From contig OX327702.1 of assembly GCA_946807835.1 (NCBI GenBank), positions 5,642,001 through 5,706,000 of the forward strand: 64,000 bases of DNA, written 5' to 3'. The stretch is from Ailanthus altissimus. Its lineage: Eukaryota > Streptophyta > Magnoliopsida > Sapindales > Simaroubaceae. The notes under the pieces are model-generated. The model had not been told where the DNA came from. It made no database searches and was given only the letters and a program-made list of their open reading frames with translations. Positions 11,291-24,194 of the stretch are shown here, one piece after another. A program made the position numbers and the translations under genes. Positions within the stretch are counted from its first letter, which is position 1; each line of letters starts with the position of its first letter.

Positions 11291-12533
11291 AGATAAAGAA
11301 TGAACAGTAGAAAAAAAATTTGAACCGAAAAAGAAGTGTTGCATTGATATCAGAACTCAAATGCCTTTGAACCAAAGATAAATATGTATATCTTAAAGGA
11401 CCTAAATTTGATTCTTTGTAAACCAATTTACGCAACGGTCAACACTCGCGTTGAGCAATTGGTAAGATTAGCATGTTCTGCGATGGGAAACAAAGCCGTA
11501 CGCTAACACAACGCAACACACTATTGAAAATTTCAAACTACTTATCACTTGACAATTACTTAAATATTCAAATCCACCACCACACACCATAATTTTAATA
11601 AGCAAAAAAAAATTAAAAAAGAAACTATCCTATGTCTTTAGTGTTGTAAAGAGTTATAAAACGACAAGTAGTTGGTTGGTTGATTGGTTGAGCAACCGTT
11701 GAATTTGTAAACCCATCACTATGTTGCCCGTTCGACACCATGTAGACTCATAAGCTGCCAAATAAACATCGGTTCATATTTTAATATGAATACATACAAA
11801 GATGCTTAAAAAGCAAGCATGTGCAAGTAAGATTGATGAGACAAAGTAATTTAAGGTTAATAAGGCAAAAGAAATAGGGCGTTAATCTATCTGCTCTTGC
11901 TCGATCGGTGTTTTTGCATGTGGATGTGGGTGGCCAGTAGTTCCCCGACCGACAAAAGGCAGACTAAGTCCAATTTGCCGACGCCAATTCAAAGATGATT
12001 TGTGTAATATCAGCGTGGTAGGGCACCACTCTTTCACACTTGCAAAGAATCTCCCACTAGGACTACAGTCTAAAGAGAGAAGTGATACAGGGTGGAGTGA
12101 ATAGAAAGGTGAAGTCATTAGTGAACATTATCATGGAATTGATATTTGATTATTCATGACTTATGAGTCTTAAGTTCTTCGGGGCGGATAAGCTTTTGAT
12201 GATATGGGAGTAATACCGAGAAATACAAAGAAAAACTATATCCCATTTATATTGAAGTTCCTCTTTTTGTTTCCAAATATTTGTTAATAGTCACTTGATC
12301 CAAAAAAAAAAAAACAAAACAAAACCCATGCTAGGTAAGGAGTCAATATTAACATCTAATGATTATAATTAAAAATTAGCAAATAAAATTTGTATTTCCT
12401 TCAATAAATAATGTGACAATATTAGAAACTAGTATACAAACACCAACTATTCATCTAATCGTGTTTATTACTATACTTTTTGATACACAACAATAATTAA
12501 AAAGAAATCTTATTTTCTTTAAATAACAAATAA
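11291..12533. other. Intergenic DNA, no gene recognised
   Basis: AT-rich with a short better-balanced patch at 11880-12120 that has an open frame on the minus strand (78 codons) but no recognisable protein features. I see no terminal repeats. Confidence 0.4.
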
Positions 12534-12711
12534 TAATGCTATTTTTTTAAAATATTATATTAAAATTTTTATTTGAAATGTTATATCAAATGATATTTTA
12601 TGATGAAATAATGTAAAAATTATTTTAAAAATTATGTTATTTTATTATTTAATACGTTAATTTAAAATAAAAAAATTTTAAATAATATTTAAAAATATAA
12701 CATTATCCAAA
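12534..12711. mobile_element. Small AT-rich inverted-repeat (MITE-like) element
   Basis: The left end ATGCTATTTTTTTAAAATAT resembles the complement of the right end, which reads ATGTTATATTTTTAAATATT when reversed. The interior is palindromic and almost pure AT. Similar AT-rich palindromes occur at about 36725-36890 and 38640-38780. The low complexity makes chance matches easy, so confidence is low. Confidence 0.35.
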
Positions 12712-14387
12712 TAACAAAATCATAAGTAAAGTTTCAGATTATATTTATAGATATAAGACACTCAAGGGAGAATTTTCAATAATTATGAAATGAAATTGAG
12801 AAACTAGTGGGCGGCACGAAAAAGGGACGACAAATTAGGGGAATAATAAAAAACAAGATGAAGCGTGATAGCGGCACGAATAGTGGAACGGGTCAAAAAC
12901 ACACGCCCCCGCGCGCGCATACACACACAACGACACGAACCGCGCAACATGTAACGCACACTTCTCCACTGTTAAACTACCCTACAACAACCATTAACGA
13001 CGACACATCAACCGACGTGGGCACAAATTTATAAGATTTAAATTTCCCAAGCGCGTTAACAACAAAACTAGAGACGTCCAGACTTGAGAGGTGGTGCGCG
13101 CCATGTGGGGTTGGAGAAATAGAGGTGCATGGCTAGAGACGTGCTCTACCTCGACGGGACCACGTTTTGCCGGCAACTACGCGTGCTGGCCATAAACTGT
13201 GAAGCCACGGTGAAAGCTATAACAGCTTAATGTTTAGACGAGTTCCGAGACATTCAGAAAAAAGATATCAATATCTTTGGCTCTTTAATAAAGAAAAGGG
13301 ATACCGAAAAGATCTAACAAAATGGGGTGAGTTAGAATTTCCATGACACGTGTAAAGTTTTATCCTTTGGTCCAATCATCGACAACTAGGAAAGGTTGTG
13401 CTTCCTTTCGAAGCAAACGACTGCAATTTCATGTATCGACTCACTAAGTCGCTTTCTTAAGAACAAATTAATTCATAAACAATATTAATAATCCGTTTAG
13501 AATTTTGTTTAAGTTTTTGATTAAATAAATAAGTTGGCGCCCACGAACCCGAAGATCCAGCTGTTGGTCCTCGGGGAAAGAAAAAGTCATTTTAATAGAA
13601 ACAATTTTACAATCTCCCAGGCTGCAGCATAGCTATGCATTTGTCTTAATTACTCATTTTGAAGTATCATGTTGATTTCTGCACATTGAACCCCGAAACA
13701 GAACATAGCAGGACAGTAAAAATTCCAATAAAAATAAGACCAAATAGAAAAAGAATGCATAAACAGCAGAAGAGATACAGAGGAATTGCAAAATGAATTA
13801 ACTCAATAATATTATTATCATTGTTATTTCTTCATGGCAAATGAGTGGGTGGAATTTCGAAATTCTCCACACACAAGCATAGAATGACAATAATAATGCA
13901 ATGGCAATGGAATTGTCACAAGCAAAGGGTGTAAAACTTTTCCCAAATGGAAGAATACGGATCCAAAAAATGTACTCCATTTTACTATGCAAGTACTGAT
14001 ACTAATATTTTTGCTTTCCGAAAAACATTCAATTTTGCCCCAAAATACAAAAATAATAAGAGATAAACTCCCATCTACCACTTTCTCTTTTTCCTTGAGC
14101 CCAACAAAAAGAACAAAAAGCTGCTGCTGCGTCATTCACTTTCCTGACAGTAGAAAATACTTTTTATTTTCCCCTAAATTCTATTTCAAAAAAACACTTC
14201 ATATTTTCTTCTCGTCTTCATCTATATTCTATCTATATGGCTACTAAGCCACTATTCCTATAGCAAACTATCATACCCCACTCTCTTTTATTTTTATTAA
14301 TTGCTTCTAACCTTCCAACTTTTCTTTTTCTTCTCTAAAACGCCCCAGAAAACAACACATCTAGTAAAAACCCCACAAGCTGAGAAA
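12712..14387. other. Intergenic DNA and 3' flank of the LPQEWTY gene
   Basis: Bases 12800-13200 are distinctly GC-richer than the surroundings, with CACACGCCCCCGCGCGCGCA near 12900, but no convincing protein. The part nearest 14388 (about 13800-14387) is the likely 3' UTR of the minus-strand gene. No repeat boundaries seen. Confidence 0.4.
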
Positions 14388-16055
14388 TCAGTAAGTCCAC
14401 TCCTGAGGCAACCGGATCTCTTGATTCATAATTGGCTGCGGCCTGAAATTGCGCTTCTGATATGAAATCCCGTGATGACTATTTCGAGACCTCAAAGCAG
14501 CATCTGCAGGATACCCATCCACAAACGAAAATCAACATCCAGTAGATGACAACAATGAACAATTATTAACTACTAGAGCCGAAAATTATTCTTGCATGGC
14601 TTGTATTTACCACTATCCGGTGCGTAATTCCCAAAACGAGGATGCAAGGCAGTGCCCTTCTCATCAAAGTTCAAGTTCAATGCCTGCACCACTTTCGCTG
14701 GAAGCAAAACAGTCGAACAAGCTAAAGGAAGAGGCAAAATTAAAAAAATAAATAAATATTCCTTTCAAACAAGTTCAATTCAAAATTTATAAACAAAAAT
14801 TCAAAACCAGATCTGAGAGCCAACCTGGCTTCTTGCGGGGCTCAGAAGGGGTGTTCATTCGGCGAGGCAAAAAAACACCAGTACCAGTAGATTCTCGTTT
14901 ACCAGCCGGAGCTCCGAGGAACAAAGCCCGCATACCCGACCCGTTCTGTAATTGTTGCTGTTGCTGCTGAGCTTGTTGCAGAGGCGGCCATGCAGACGGC
15001 GACAAACCAAGAGGCCGAGTGTTGTTTGTGTTATTATTAGTCCTTAGTCTGTTCATTCCCGCTGGATACAGCCCATTTGCCTTGCCCTGCGTCTGTGGTC
15101 CTCCCCAAACTACCGAACCCTGCCGCTTTATAATCTGCTGCTGCTGCTGCTGTTGTTTCAGTTGCTGGAACTGTAACCAAAACAACAAGAATTATTAACC
15201 ATAAAACAAAATATGTGAAGCTGGAGGGAATTAATTACGATGTCGTTCTTGAGCTTTACATGTGCAGCTTGTAACTTCTGGTGAAGCGACTGCGGTTGCT
15301 GTTGCTGGTGGTGAGAGTAGATAACAGCAGCATCAACAAGATTTGGATGATTCTTTACGGGCACTGAGATTGGAGATTGCTTTCTCGGTGGACCCATTAA
15401 GCCTCTGTTGTAATCGTACCCATAAGATTCTTCGTTCATTCTCATCCTGGCTACTTCCCCTGCAGCCGCGTACAGCAGATCCCAAGTTCCCGGCGGGGAC
15501 GAGACCTGAGATCGACACTTTGGGCTTCCTCGGCTAGAACCCAGCCTGCACCCGCACCCACTACCTACAGTACAAAGGGTCGATTGCGGTGAGCCGGACA
15601 CGAACCGAACCTAAATAAGAAACCAAAAGTTAGAAAATCCCTCAAATCGAAACTCAATTAAGAGAAATTAGACTATTAACAAACTGTTTAACGATTAGTA
15701 CCCTTGTTTTCTCAGAAGCAAATGCATGGTCGATGATTGTGAAGTCGTCTTCAAGAGTCGAGTGAGCCATTTGGCGAGTTAATCCAGCGATGTAATCCTC
15801 CTCATCACTCTCGGTCTCGGTGGAACCCACTACCGACTCCACCGGAGAACTGAGATCCGAAGAGGAGTGAACAATAGACCCGAACCCGTAAGGGAACTCA
15901 AAAGGAAACAAAGACTTGGTAGCTTCAGTCTCCAAGTCAAATCCAAATCCATCCTTCTTGTTGTTGTTAGCATAAGCCTTGTCCATGAGTATGTCGTCGT
16001 CAGTAAGGAACTGAGGAGGAAGCCAAAACTCTCCGTCGTCTAAACTCTCAGCCAT
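14388..16055 (-). CDS. Plant protein of unknown function with polyglutamine runs and LPQEWTY C-terminus
   Basis: Five minus-strand exons with GT-AG introns: 15702-16055, 15239-15610, 14825-15170, 14611-14697 and 14388-14503 (1275 bases, 424 aa, one continuous frame). The N-terminus MAESLDDGEFWLPPQFLTDD is acidic. The middle has SSPPGTWDLLYAAAGEVARM, a stretch I associate with a conserved plant family of unknown function. A long Q-rich region in exon 3 (QQQQQQQ after QLK, and another run after PLQQA) follows. The end reads IRLPQEWTY. No transmembrane segment, signal peptide or enzyme motif is visible. Acidic and glutamine-rich segments suggest a nuclear or regulatory protein, but this is inference. 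The start is the first ATG after the 5' UTR and exon lengths stay in phase. The upstream region holds a long CT repeat. Confidence 0.88.
15135..15155 (-). repeat. CAG repeat coding for polyglutamine
   Basis: A CTG run on the plus strand encodes seven glutamines at the start of exon 3 of the unknown-function gene. A second Q run lies near 14950-14990. Such triplet runs often vary in length between alleles. Confidence 0.85.
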
Positions 16056-16705
16056 GTTGAAAGAAGAAGGAACGCACAAAAATAGCAGTGACCTGAAGGG
16101 GGATTTTGATGACTAATGGGCTTTGCTGCTTGTTCAAGATATAATAATAATCAACCACAGTTGTGTTTGCTGGATGTGCAGTCTCAGGGCCCCAAGCCAA
16201 CGCTAAATAAGAAAAGCGGCCGAGAGAAACTGTGTTTATGTAAAAATCTCTCTTCCCTAATTGTTTGTTTATAGAACGCATAGAGGGCAAAGTTGCCGTT
16301 AAGGAGGTTTGTATTTGTAGTGGAAGGAAATGCAAGAGAGAGGTTATATGTAAACACCAATTATGTACAGAATTTCACTCGAGAGAAAGGTAGGTGGGTG
16401 ACACGCGCATGGACATTACGAAATCGACGGTGGAGATATGTGTGTCAGGTTGTGGGGGCCATGAGGAGTTGAGGCCAGGTCAGATCTTAGATGGAGAGAA
16501 GAAGTGGGGCCGAGTTATGGTAGAGGCACTTGGCTAGCATGTGAGAGGGCCAGGGATTTTGAAAGCATTTTTTTTTAATTAAAAAAAATTTGAAAATATT
16601 TCCCGGATTTGCTTTTTGAAGTGTAAGTTGTGAGTGAGTGGGGGGAGGTGGTGACTTAGTGGCTAAACAAATCTCACGCGACGTGGGTCTGTGGATGGGC
16701 CACTG
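16056..16705 (-). promoter_or_regulatory. 5' flank and probable promoter of the LPQEWTY gene
   Basis: The stretch is better balanced in base composition than distal intergenic DNA and precedes the minus-strand start codon. A TATA box is not obvious. A GT-AG leader intron was not identified. Function is inferred from position only. Confidence 0.4.
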
Positions 16706-16731
16706 TCTCTCTCTCTCTCTCTCTCTCTCTC
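16706..16731. repeat. (TC)13 microsatellite
   Basis: A pure TC run about 650 bases upstream of the LPQEWTY start codon. On the coding strand of that gene it is a GA repeat, a common feature of plant promoters and leaders. Confidence 0.9.
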
Positions 16732-17931
16732 CCTCTTTTCTTCTCATTCGTTTGTCAGACAGACATTTGCCCTTTTAATTGCAGTCCACTTGGCACTCGG
16801 GGAACACTATGCTTTGCATGAAAGTAATTAATTTATTTGTTTTACTTATTTATTTATATTACAACGTTTTTACCCTTGGTGTTTGATTTATTTACCAAGT
16901 TCCCATTCCTATCAGTGATAGACTAATAATAATCGATACCAAACAGGCCTGGTTCTGTCAATTGTCCATTGAATTCTCTGAACCAACAGCAACAAGCTCT
17001 ATCTGGTAAACAGTTATAACGACGTGTACACATCCATTTTCAGCTAAAGCCTGTGGCAAAATCGGCTTTGGAGCAGAAGATCATTTTTTGTTTTAACAGC
17101 CAATGACCCAATTGTTGTGGGGGACAATATTAATCTCTAATTTCGATGGTAAAAACTATATAAAAACAAAAACAAAAAATGAGAAAAACTACCACTTTAT
17201 AATTTGGTTAGGCGCCTCCCCCCCCACCTTCTCATCTTATGTGAAACGTCGTTTTTACATTTATGAAAGGACGGACATCTTGCTCTGCAATTTGCAATTT
17301 TGAATTATGTGAAATCGTTTTGTTGTCTTCTTTGTTGAATGAGACCAAAGATTTAACTTACAACAGATTCTTTTGGCGAACATGCCAAACAATGTCCCTG
17401 CATGGCCCGTTTGTTGATGCCAAACATGAAAACGTTTCAAAGGTTGTTAAACTCAATAATGTATCAAGTTTATAATTGACAATAACATATAAAAATTCTA
17501 AGTTTCTAACTGCATGATGTATGTAATAAAAGTTCAAAATAGAAGAGGATGCAAAATCAAATAAATAGGATTGACAAAGGTGATGGATGGCAACAAATGG
17601 GAAGTGTGTAATGTGTCGAGATGTCACCAATTAATTAACAAATACTTGTATTGAATAGGTAAAGACCGATAAGTTTGACAAAAAGCATCTCAAATACATT
17701 ACATCTAAAATATTTAAGCAATATCTATATATGCATAGTGTCATGGGAACCACTTGTCTATTATGAAAATTTGTTCATCACACTATCTGTGTTGGGCATT
17801 TTTGCTTTTCATTGTGGTCAATACACAATAATTTTGACCTTCTAATTTGCATGAATTTCCTATACAGGGCATGAGGTTAGGGTCTACACATTCAATAATG
17901 CACAAAAAATAAAAAAAATAAAAAGTGGTGC
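16732..17931. other. Intergenic DNA, no gene recognised
   Basis: AT-rich sequence with two overlapping open stretches at 17260-17630 that show no known protein pattern. No terminal repeats seen before the LTR at 17936. Confidence 0.4.
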
Positions 17932-18092
17932 CTATTGTCACGCCCCAAATGTCCTCAAGCAATTCATCGAACGTTTGGTGCGCACCAAGTTCCCTCAAAG
18001 ACTACTTTGGCCATTGGAGCATTCATGGAGCACACCTTTTAAAAGGCCCACTTGAGTTTGTGGTATTCATGGGCCAAGCCCACATGTAATTA

Positions 18093-18210
18093 GTAGTTGG
18101 TAGAGTATTCTAGAATAAGGATATTCCTTGGAATATTACCCACTTGTAAGTAGTAAGTGGTAGAGAATTCTAGAATAGGAATATTCCAATGGAATATTAC
18201 CTATGGTAGG
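18093..18210. repeat. 60-bp tandem duplication with TTCTAGAA motifs in LTR U3
   Basis: Two copies at exactly 60-base spacing each contain TTCTAGAA (18108-18115 and 18168-18175) followed by a TTCC-NNN-GGAA-like palindrome (18124 and 18184). TTCnnGAA is the core of a plant heat-shock element. Placement is about 100-165 bases upstream of the LTR TATA box. Confidence 0.75.
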
Positions 18211-18273
18211 TGGCTTTTATTTTGGACCATTAGATGCTTTCAATCTTAGCCATTCATTGTACATAGCTTTTGC

Positions 18274-18281
18274 TATAAATA
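18274..18281 (+). promoter_or_regulatory. TATA box of the solo LTR
   Basis: TATAAATA in a C-TATAAATA-GG context, upstream of the pyrimidine-rich leader and downstream of the duplicated palindromes. Confidence 0.65.
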
Positions 18282-18617
18282 GGTGAGCTCTCATTTAGAG
18301 CAAAACACCTCTTAGCTTGTAATCCTCTTTGCTATCAATACAAGAGTATTTCATCACACATCTTGCTTCTTCTTCTTCATCTCTTTCTTGGTTTATTGGG
18401 TTTTTGGCTGCTTAGCACTAGCAAGTGTCTAAGGCCGCACGGTTCGAGAAATTAAGTCCGTGACACTATGTACTACTACATAATGTTTATGGAGTAGATA
18501 ATGGAGGGTTTTCTGGTGACAAGGTAACATCTCCATTAATATACTCCACATATAATGCTTGCAAGGTTAATGGCCGATAATAATATCCTTTAACATTGAG
18601 GGACATTTAGAATTATA

Positions 18618-19184
18618 TGTGTTAGAGTGTGTTGGGCACATTATTCAACGACCCAACTAATCTACGTACGTTATATTCATTTTAAGTTGTAGTTCTATAT
18701 TAGAACATGCTCAATTTAATTAATTAAGGAGATCTTAGTTTAGAATCAGATCCATCACATTAGGTAATCTGATTCGTCAACTCCATAAATTTTAGAAATG
18801 GATCGTGTGAATCATGTCCAGACATGAATGAATTAAACTCATTGTTATATTCGAATTACACTTGGTTAATTATTGCTTTGCATGGAGAATAATTTTTCAC
18901 AAAGTAAGCAAATCTCACTTAAATCTTTCTCTCTGATTAATGAATTGATAATGAATTTAATCTCTAAGTAATTTAGATTAATTATGTGTGAATGTTCATG
19001 TATACTTAGAACAAGATTAGGATTCATGACTATAAATAGAATCAATTTATTTATTTTTTATTCATTTAATTCTATATTATTGTTAAATACTCATTACACA
19101 TCATGTATTATGCTTATCTTTGTAACATTTTTACACATAAACACCATCTTTTTCAATAAATACTGACTTGAGAGTCAAAATATT
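18618..19184 (+). mobile_element. LTR-like sequence, possibly of a gypsy element
   Basis: Starts near TGTTAGAGTG and ends near TTCTTACA, with a TATAAATAG at about 19031. It is followed after a leader of about 230 bases by a gag-like frame. No matching second LTR or target duplication was found, so both ends are provisional. Confidence 0.35.
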
Positions 19185-19399
19185 TTTTCTTACAAGAGAA
19201 TAGTGCATTCCCATAATTTCAAGGAGTAGATAAAGGCAAGACAATCATTGACATAGAGGTTCCAAACCTAAAAGCTTTAGTGGCATCAACTACGGGGAGT
19301 TATAAATAAAAAGCAGACTTTTTCGACACTAAGAACATTAATAACCAAACATTAAATTCTTACTCCTTAAACCTGGACAACACCGAAAACAAGGCTTAA

Positions 19400-19761
19400 G
19401 TACCTCCGACACAATCACTTTGAGGAACAACATTACTGCTGACATGACAGACATTCTAACGAAAATTTTGAAGCAACTAAAAGAGACAAAGAGGGAGAAT
19501 CAAGAGTTGAAAAAAAGATCGACAGCAGTGAAAAGAGTCGAAAACTTTAGAGACAATCTTGAAGATGTTCTACCCTATGAAACTAAACAAAGACATAATC
19601 AACCGAAGAGATTCATAAGGAACAGAGGACTAAGGGAAGTTATAGATCCAATGAGAAGGACGGAAGGTAAAGAACAGAGGAGGAGACTAAAGAAAGATCA
19701 AGATATAAGAACGGTGATTATGAAGAAGGTCAATAACCTCTTTTTCCTCCAAAATTCATAA
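19400..19761 (+). pseudogene. Gypsy-type gag N-terminal remnant
   Basis: A frame of 113 codons contains LKQLKETKRENQELKKR, a charged coiled-coil start seen in plant Ty3/gypsy gag proteins, followed by a very basic arginine-rich stretch. No capsid or zinc-knuckle motif follows, and the reading ends at 19761. The position after an LTR-like block supports the assignment, but the coiled coil alone is weak evidence. Confidence 0.4.
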
Positions 19762-21287
19762 TAATTACATTATGCTACCAATTATATTAAAATTGTCAGT
19801 TGTATGAATTCAAACAATGTAGCACATGTCCTAACCTTAATATAAATTATCATGTTTTTTTTAATTTTATAGTTGGTATAATTTATTTTAATATTTTTAT
19901 TATATAAAATTTAAATCATACCCTTTCTCATCTAAGTGTGAGTGGAATTTGAATTTAAGCTAACAACGTGCACATAAATTTGGTATAAATTGACGTGTTA
20001 AATATTTAGTATTTTAAATTTACGTAGTGATTAAGTAAACATCCTGAGTGTTTGTTTGTTAAAGGCTCTACTCAATTTTTTATTAGTATAATTTTTTATT
20101 ACTTGTCTAATTAAATAAAATGGTATTGCCGATTTTAATAGGCGTAACCAAAGTGCTTTTTATTGTTAACCACTCTACTCAATTTTTTTAATAAAAATAT
20201 AAGAGAAGAACTTTTAATTTTTTTAAAAAAAATATATTTTAACTTCATTGAAAACACTCAAAATTTATATTGTTTTAAGGGATTCAAACTAAAACCTCCT
20301 TATTGGAGGGAGAGGTGCTAACGCACATAGTGGTATGGCTTGTGCTTCAAAATTTGGAGTTTTTTTAAAGGAATATTCAACAATACTCTCCAAGTAAAAT
20401 TATTTATCAGCACTACTTATAAGTTTAAGAAGTAAGCATAAATATTTAATTATTTAAAAATATTTTATTAAAATTAATCTTTGACATTGTATAATTTGAG
20501 AATATCTAAAATACCCTTAATAATAATTATTACTTAACAATCATGTCATAATTTATAATTTTTTATTTTTCTCAATTTCTATCCTTCTTTCTTTTTTCTA
20601 TAAATCAACTAACACAAATCCTTTTATAAATAATACTTTTAACTTATATTTTAAATTTGTTGATCGAAAAAAATATTTTTACGGGTTAATAAGTTTTGGA
20701 TTTGTTTGTTAGCGAGAATTAACATTTAGGTATCGTTCTAATTGGGTTTATTTCTGAAAGTCTGAATCTTCTCTTCCTCGTTAATTATGGCAGAACTTGC
20801 AAATCACAAGTAAAATTTATTGTGATGGTCTCGCTAGGGTAAGTTTCAACGAAGACTATTCGATGGTTAAATCAAAAAGGGTCTTTGCGGGGGAGAATAA
20901 TAAAAAGATAAATCAAAATGCTCAAGAATTAAGGAAAAAAATCCACTTTTCTTCATTTGTGTCTAGTTCTTCTGTTTTCTTAGCATCATTATCTTTTGCT
21001 TCTGTATCGTTCCCTTCTTTTTATAGCACTAATCTTTAGAGGGCTTTCTAGGTATTCTTTTTTATTGTGCTTCTGTCACACTCCAAATATCCTTCTACGA
21101 ATATTCTTTTGACATGCTTCTGACTCTGCTTCTCCTACACACCAATTATCTTATTGACATACGTTAAGCATACTCTTGGCATATTCTTTATGCCTATTTT
21201 CGCCGGTGAATTTGGTTAAGTGTGAATTTTTTGATCTGCTCAGGTCAGTTTTTTCGTAGTTTTTGTTGGGGTGTCGGTTCATCTTGG
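19762..21287. other. Intergenic DNA, no gene recognised
   Basis: Very AT-rich up to 20750, then a somewhat richer stretch with a short open frame (20797-21039) lacking any recognisable pattern. No repeat ends identified. Confidence 0.4.
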
Positions 21288-21328
21288 TTCACAACGTAAA
21301 CCTATTTCGTGTGTGCATGTGGTATACG

Positions 21329-24194
21329 TGTCATGCCTCAAACCCAAAAGATCTGACACACGACATCACTTACATTCATTCAATAATATTTAAACATTCA
21401 TTTAAATTTTTTCAGAATTATAACAATTAAATTATAACTGGGACAATTAGTAAACCGGACATACGCAGAATTTTCTCAGAGATTAACACTCTACTATGTC
21501 ACCAGTAACAACTTTGTTACCGGAAGCCCAGAATATATTCATTGCAAATTCTTACTTAAAATCAACCAATAACCACACTTGGTTGAACTTAAACCAAATC
21601 CAGTCACACATAATAAAATAATACATAAGTATTTATTCAATAGGGACAAATCAAATATTTTATCCCACGTGCCCCCAAATAAAACACTCAGCAACCTAAC
21701 AACTTAAAGAACCCAAGAAAAGCCTGCCAGGCAGATAAAAAAGTGCAAAAACGATTGAACGAAGTCGCTCCGGTCGAAATGGTTTGGATGCAGATGAGGG
21801 AAAGGCGGTGGAGCAAAGTTCCAACATTCAACCGCACTCCTTGAGAGGACATTAACAGCAAAAGCCTTGCCAAATCCGCTAAGCACACATGTACCTTATT
21901 TACCTGAAATCACCATAAACTATAATGAGTATAAAACTCAGTAAGCATACTAGTTTTTCATATATCAAATACAAATACATATATGTACACAATTCATATG
22001 TATGATATGCTGTGATAAATCAAAATCGTAATCTTATTAAATCACATGTCATGTAAGCATTTATACATTCTTTCAAAACATATAGTAAGAATACCATCAC
22101 TTAACTACTACTTAGTAGGACTTACATATCACATATCGCATAATGAGCCAAATGTTACTCATAAGTGATATACCGTATGAGAAGAATATTACAAGTGGGG
22201 TTTTAAATTACACATATATAATGCTCATGCCCGAAGGTAAAAGTTAAACACTCACCCTGATCATTGGTGAGTCCTCTCACATGCACCAATACGCCACCAC
22301 ACGAATGTGATGACTCACTATTCCTTTAGGTACCAATAGGATCCTCCCTACATACGGAACACATAACATATACCAATCCCGAAGGAAATGCCACACATAA
22401 AGGCTCCACAAATCACATAAAATGCCTACTAAGTCAACAGTGAGTTCAAGTACCCTCAAAACACAAAATATTTCTCATGGACATATTACACTTCAAAAGC
22501 TTTCTTTGTTAAACACATCTTATTTTGAAAGCTCACTTTCAAAAACACATGTATGTCTATGCTCAATGTCAATGCTCACATTCATAAACATATGTCTTTC
22601 ACATTTCATATCAAATATACTTTAACATAACATAAACATATTTCTAAGCACATTTACAAAATCATACATAAACAATTACTATGCTTATTGTGATTTCAGT
22701 AAAAAGTCTAGTATACTTACCTCTTAGCACTTTCGGGTACAAGGCTTAATTCTTCTTAACCTATCAATGGAGATTAATCCTTTCATAAGCCTCACAATTC
22801 ACACAAACACTTTAAATAGCTTACAAAATTATACATATTGCACTTATCACATCAAATTGGTCTAATTACTTAGTTTCTCAAAACCTGTCATTTTGACCAC
22901 ATACACTTAACACAATTTCTTATACACCAAATAGTGTCCAATTACTCTAACATTATAATATGTCATTCTTGACTCATATATCCTTCTCATGTATGAATAA
23001 TATATCATAATTCCTACACAATCCATTTCATAAACACCATCAAATCCAAACTATTATCCTGACAGGATCAAGATATTTACTGAACGGTATTCAATCTCCG
23101 AATTTTATAAAATCATATACTAACTCAAAAATTATAAAACTACTACAAAAATACTCTTGACACATATCTAAATCCATAATCAATATTTCACTTCAAAATC
23201 ACTGTCAAAATTATTTTAAAACTATTTGATTCTATAGCTTTAAAAATCTGTTAATCAAATACTACAATGAGCTGGCACGTTTTAGAAAATCATAACAATT
23301 TAACCATATTGATCTAAATTCTCAATTCTGAGTATATCATATTAGACATATAAACTTATCATATTCCATAAATTCGTAATTTTTGAAGATCATTAAGCAG
23401 ATCAAAAATTGTTTGTCACTGTATCATAATGTTAACACAGGAAATTTCCAGAATTTCAGGGTCATTTCGGTAAATTCACTACAAATTCAATTTCTAGAAA
23501 TTTTAATCTATTCAAAGTCTCAAATGATTATAAACATGTCTAATTTTATATACTCAAAATTCAAAATCAGAATCGAATCACAACAATTTATAAAATTCCT
23601 GGATCAAGAAACTATCAAGTAGAAATCTTACAATTCATTATGATTTAACAAGCTATCTATATAGATCATCATCAATTCTCAACATATCTTACAAAATACA
23701 CATCAAATCCTCAATTGTACATATTTTTAGAAATCAAAGCTTAAAGAAATTAACAAATTTAATATCAAGACACTAAGAAAAGGTTATAATATACTTCTTA
23801 AAGCTTAAATTCCAACTTTCTTCTTCTTTTTTTTCTTCTTCTTCTCTTTCTTCTTCTTCTTCTCTTTCTCTCACTTTTCTTTCTCTCTTTTCTCTCTCTA
23901 AAAGAGGTAGCTCGACCAAAATAGTGAATTAGGGTTTCAAAAGTATATTTTTATACTAAGAGGCTAATTTTTGGTATTTATAAATTTGCCCCCAAAACTT
24001 TTAAAGTATTATAATTTGGTCCCTAAAATAAATCTATAGTCTTGCAAATAAACTCAATACTACTAGTATGTCCTTAACCTATACAAACACTACTAATAAT
24101 AATACATAAATCAAGTATCACCCGCATATAAATAAAATATGTATATTTATATATATATACTTATTCTTACCGGTTGTGGATACTAATTACTATA
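21329..24194. mobile_element. 2.87-kb solo LTR with ATACG target duplication
   Basis: Starts TGTCATGCCTCAAACCC and ends ACTATA, with ATACG on each side (21324-21328, 24195-24199). It aligns over nearly its whole length with 54023-56600, which ends ACTACA at the same place, so the final CA has become TA here. Contains an (AAG/CTT)-rich tract near 23820-23900. The plus-strand left end resembles the reverse of plant gypsy LTR 3' ends (…GGGTTTGAGGCATGACA), so the element probably reads on the minus strand. No genes inside. Confidence 0.75.

Larger units (their letters stand above)
17936..18465 (+). mobile_element. Solo LTR with TGTCACG/CGTGACA ends and CTAT target duplication
   Basis: The 530-bp unit begins TGTCACGCCCC and ends GTCCGTGACA, so its outermost seven bases form a perfect inverted repeat. 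CTAT occurs directly outside both ends (17932-17935, 18466-18469). A TATA box (18274-18281) is followed by a C/T-rich leader (CTTCTTCTTCTTCATCTC), as in plant LTR R-U5 regions. No primer-binding site or coding sequence follows, so it is a solo LTR. Confidence 0.85.

Noticed and set aside
11882..13176. Several short open frames in GC-richer DNA
   Set aside because: Overlapping frames on both strands, no family motif, no splice-supported extension.
15333..15537. Other-frame open stretches within exon 2 of the LPQEWTY gene
   Set aside because: They are shadows of the real coding frame, which is supported by phased splice sites.
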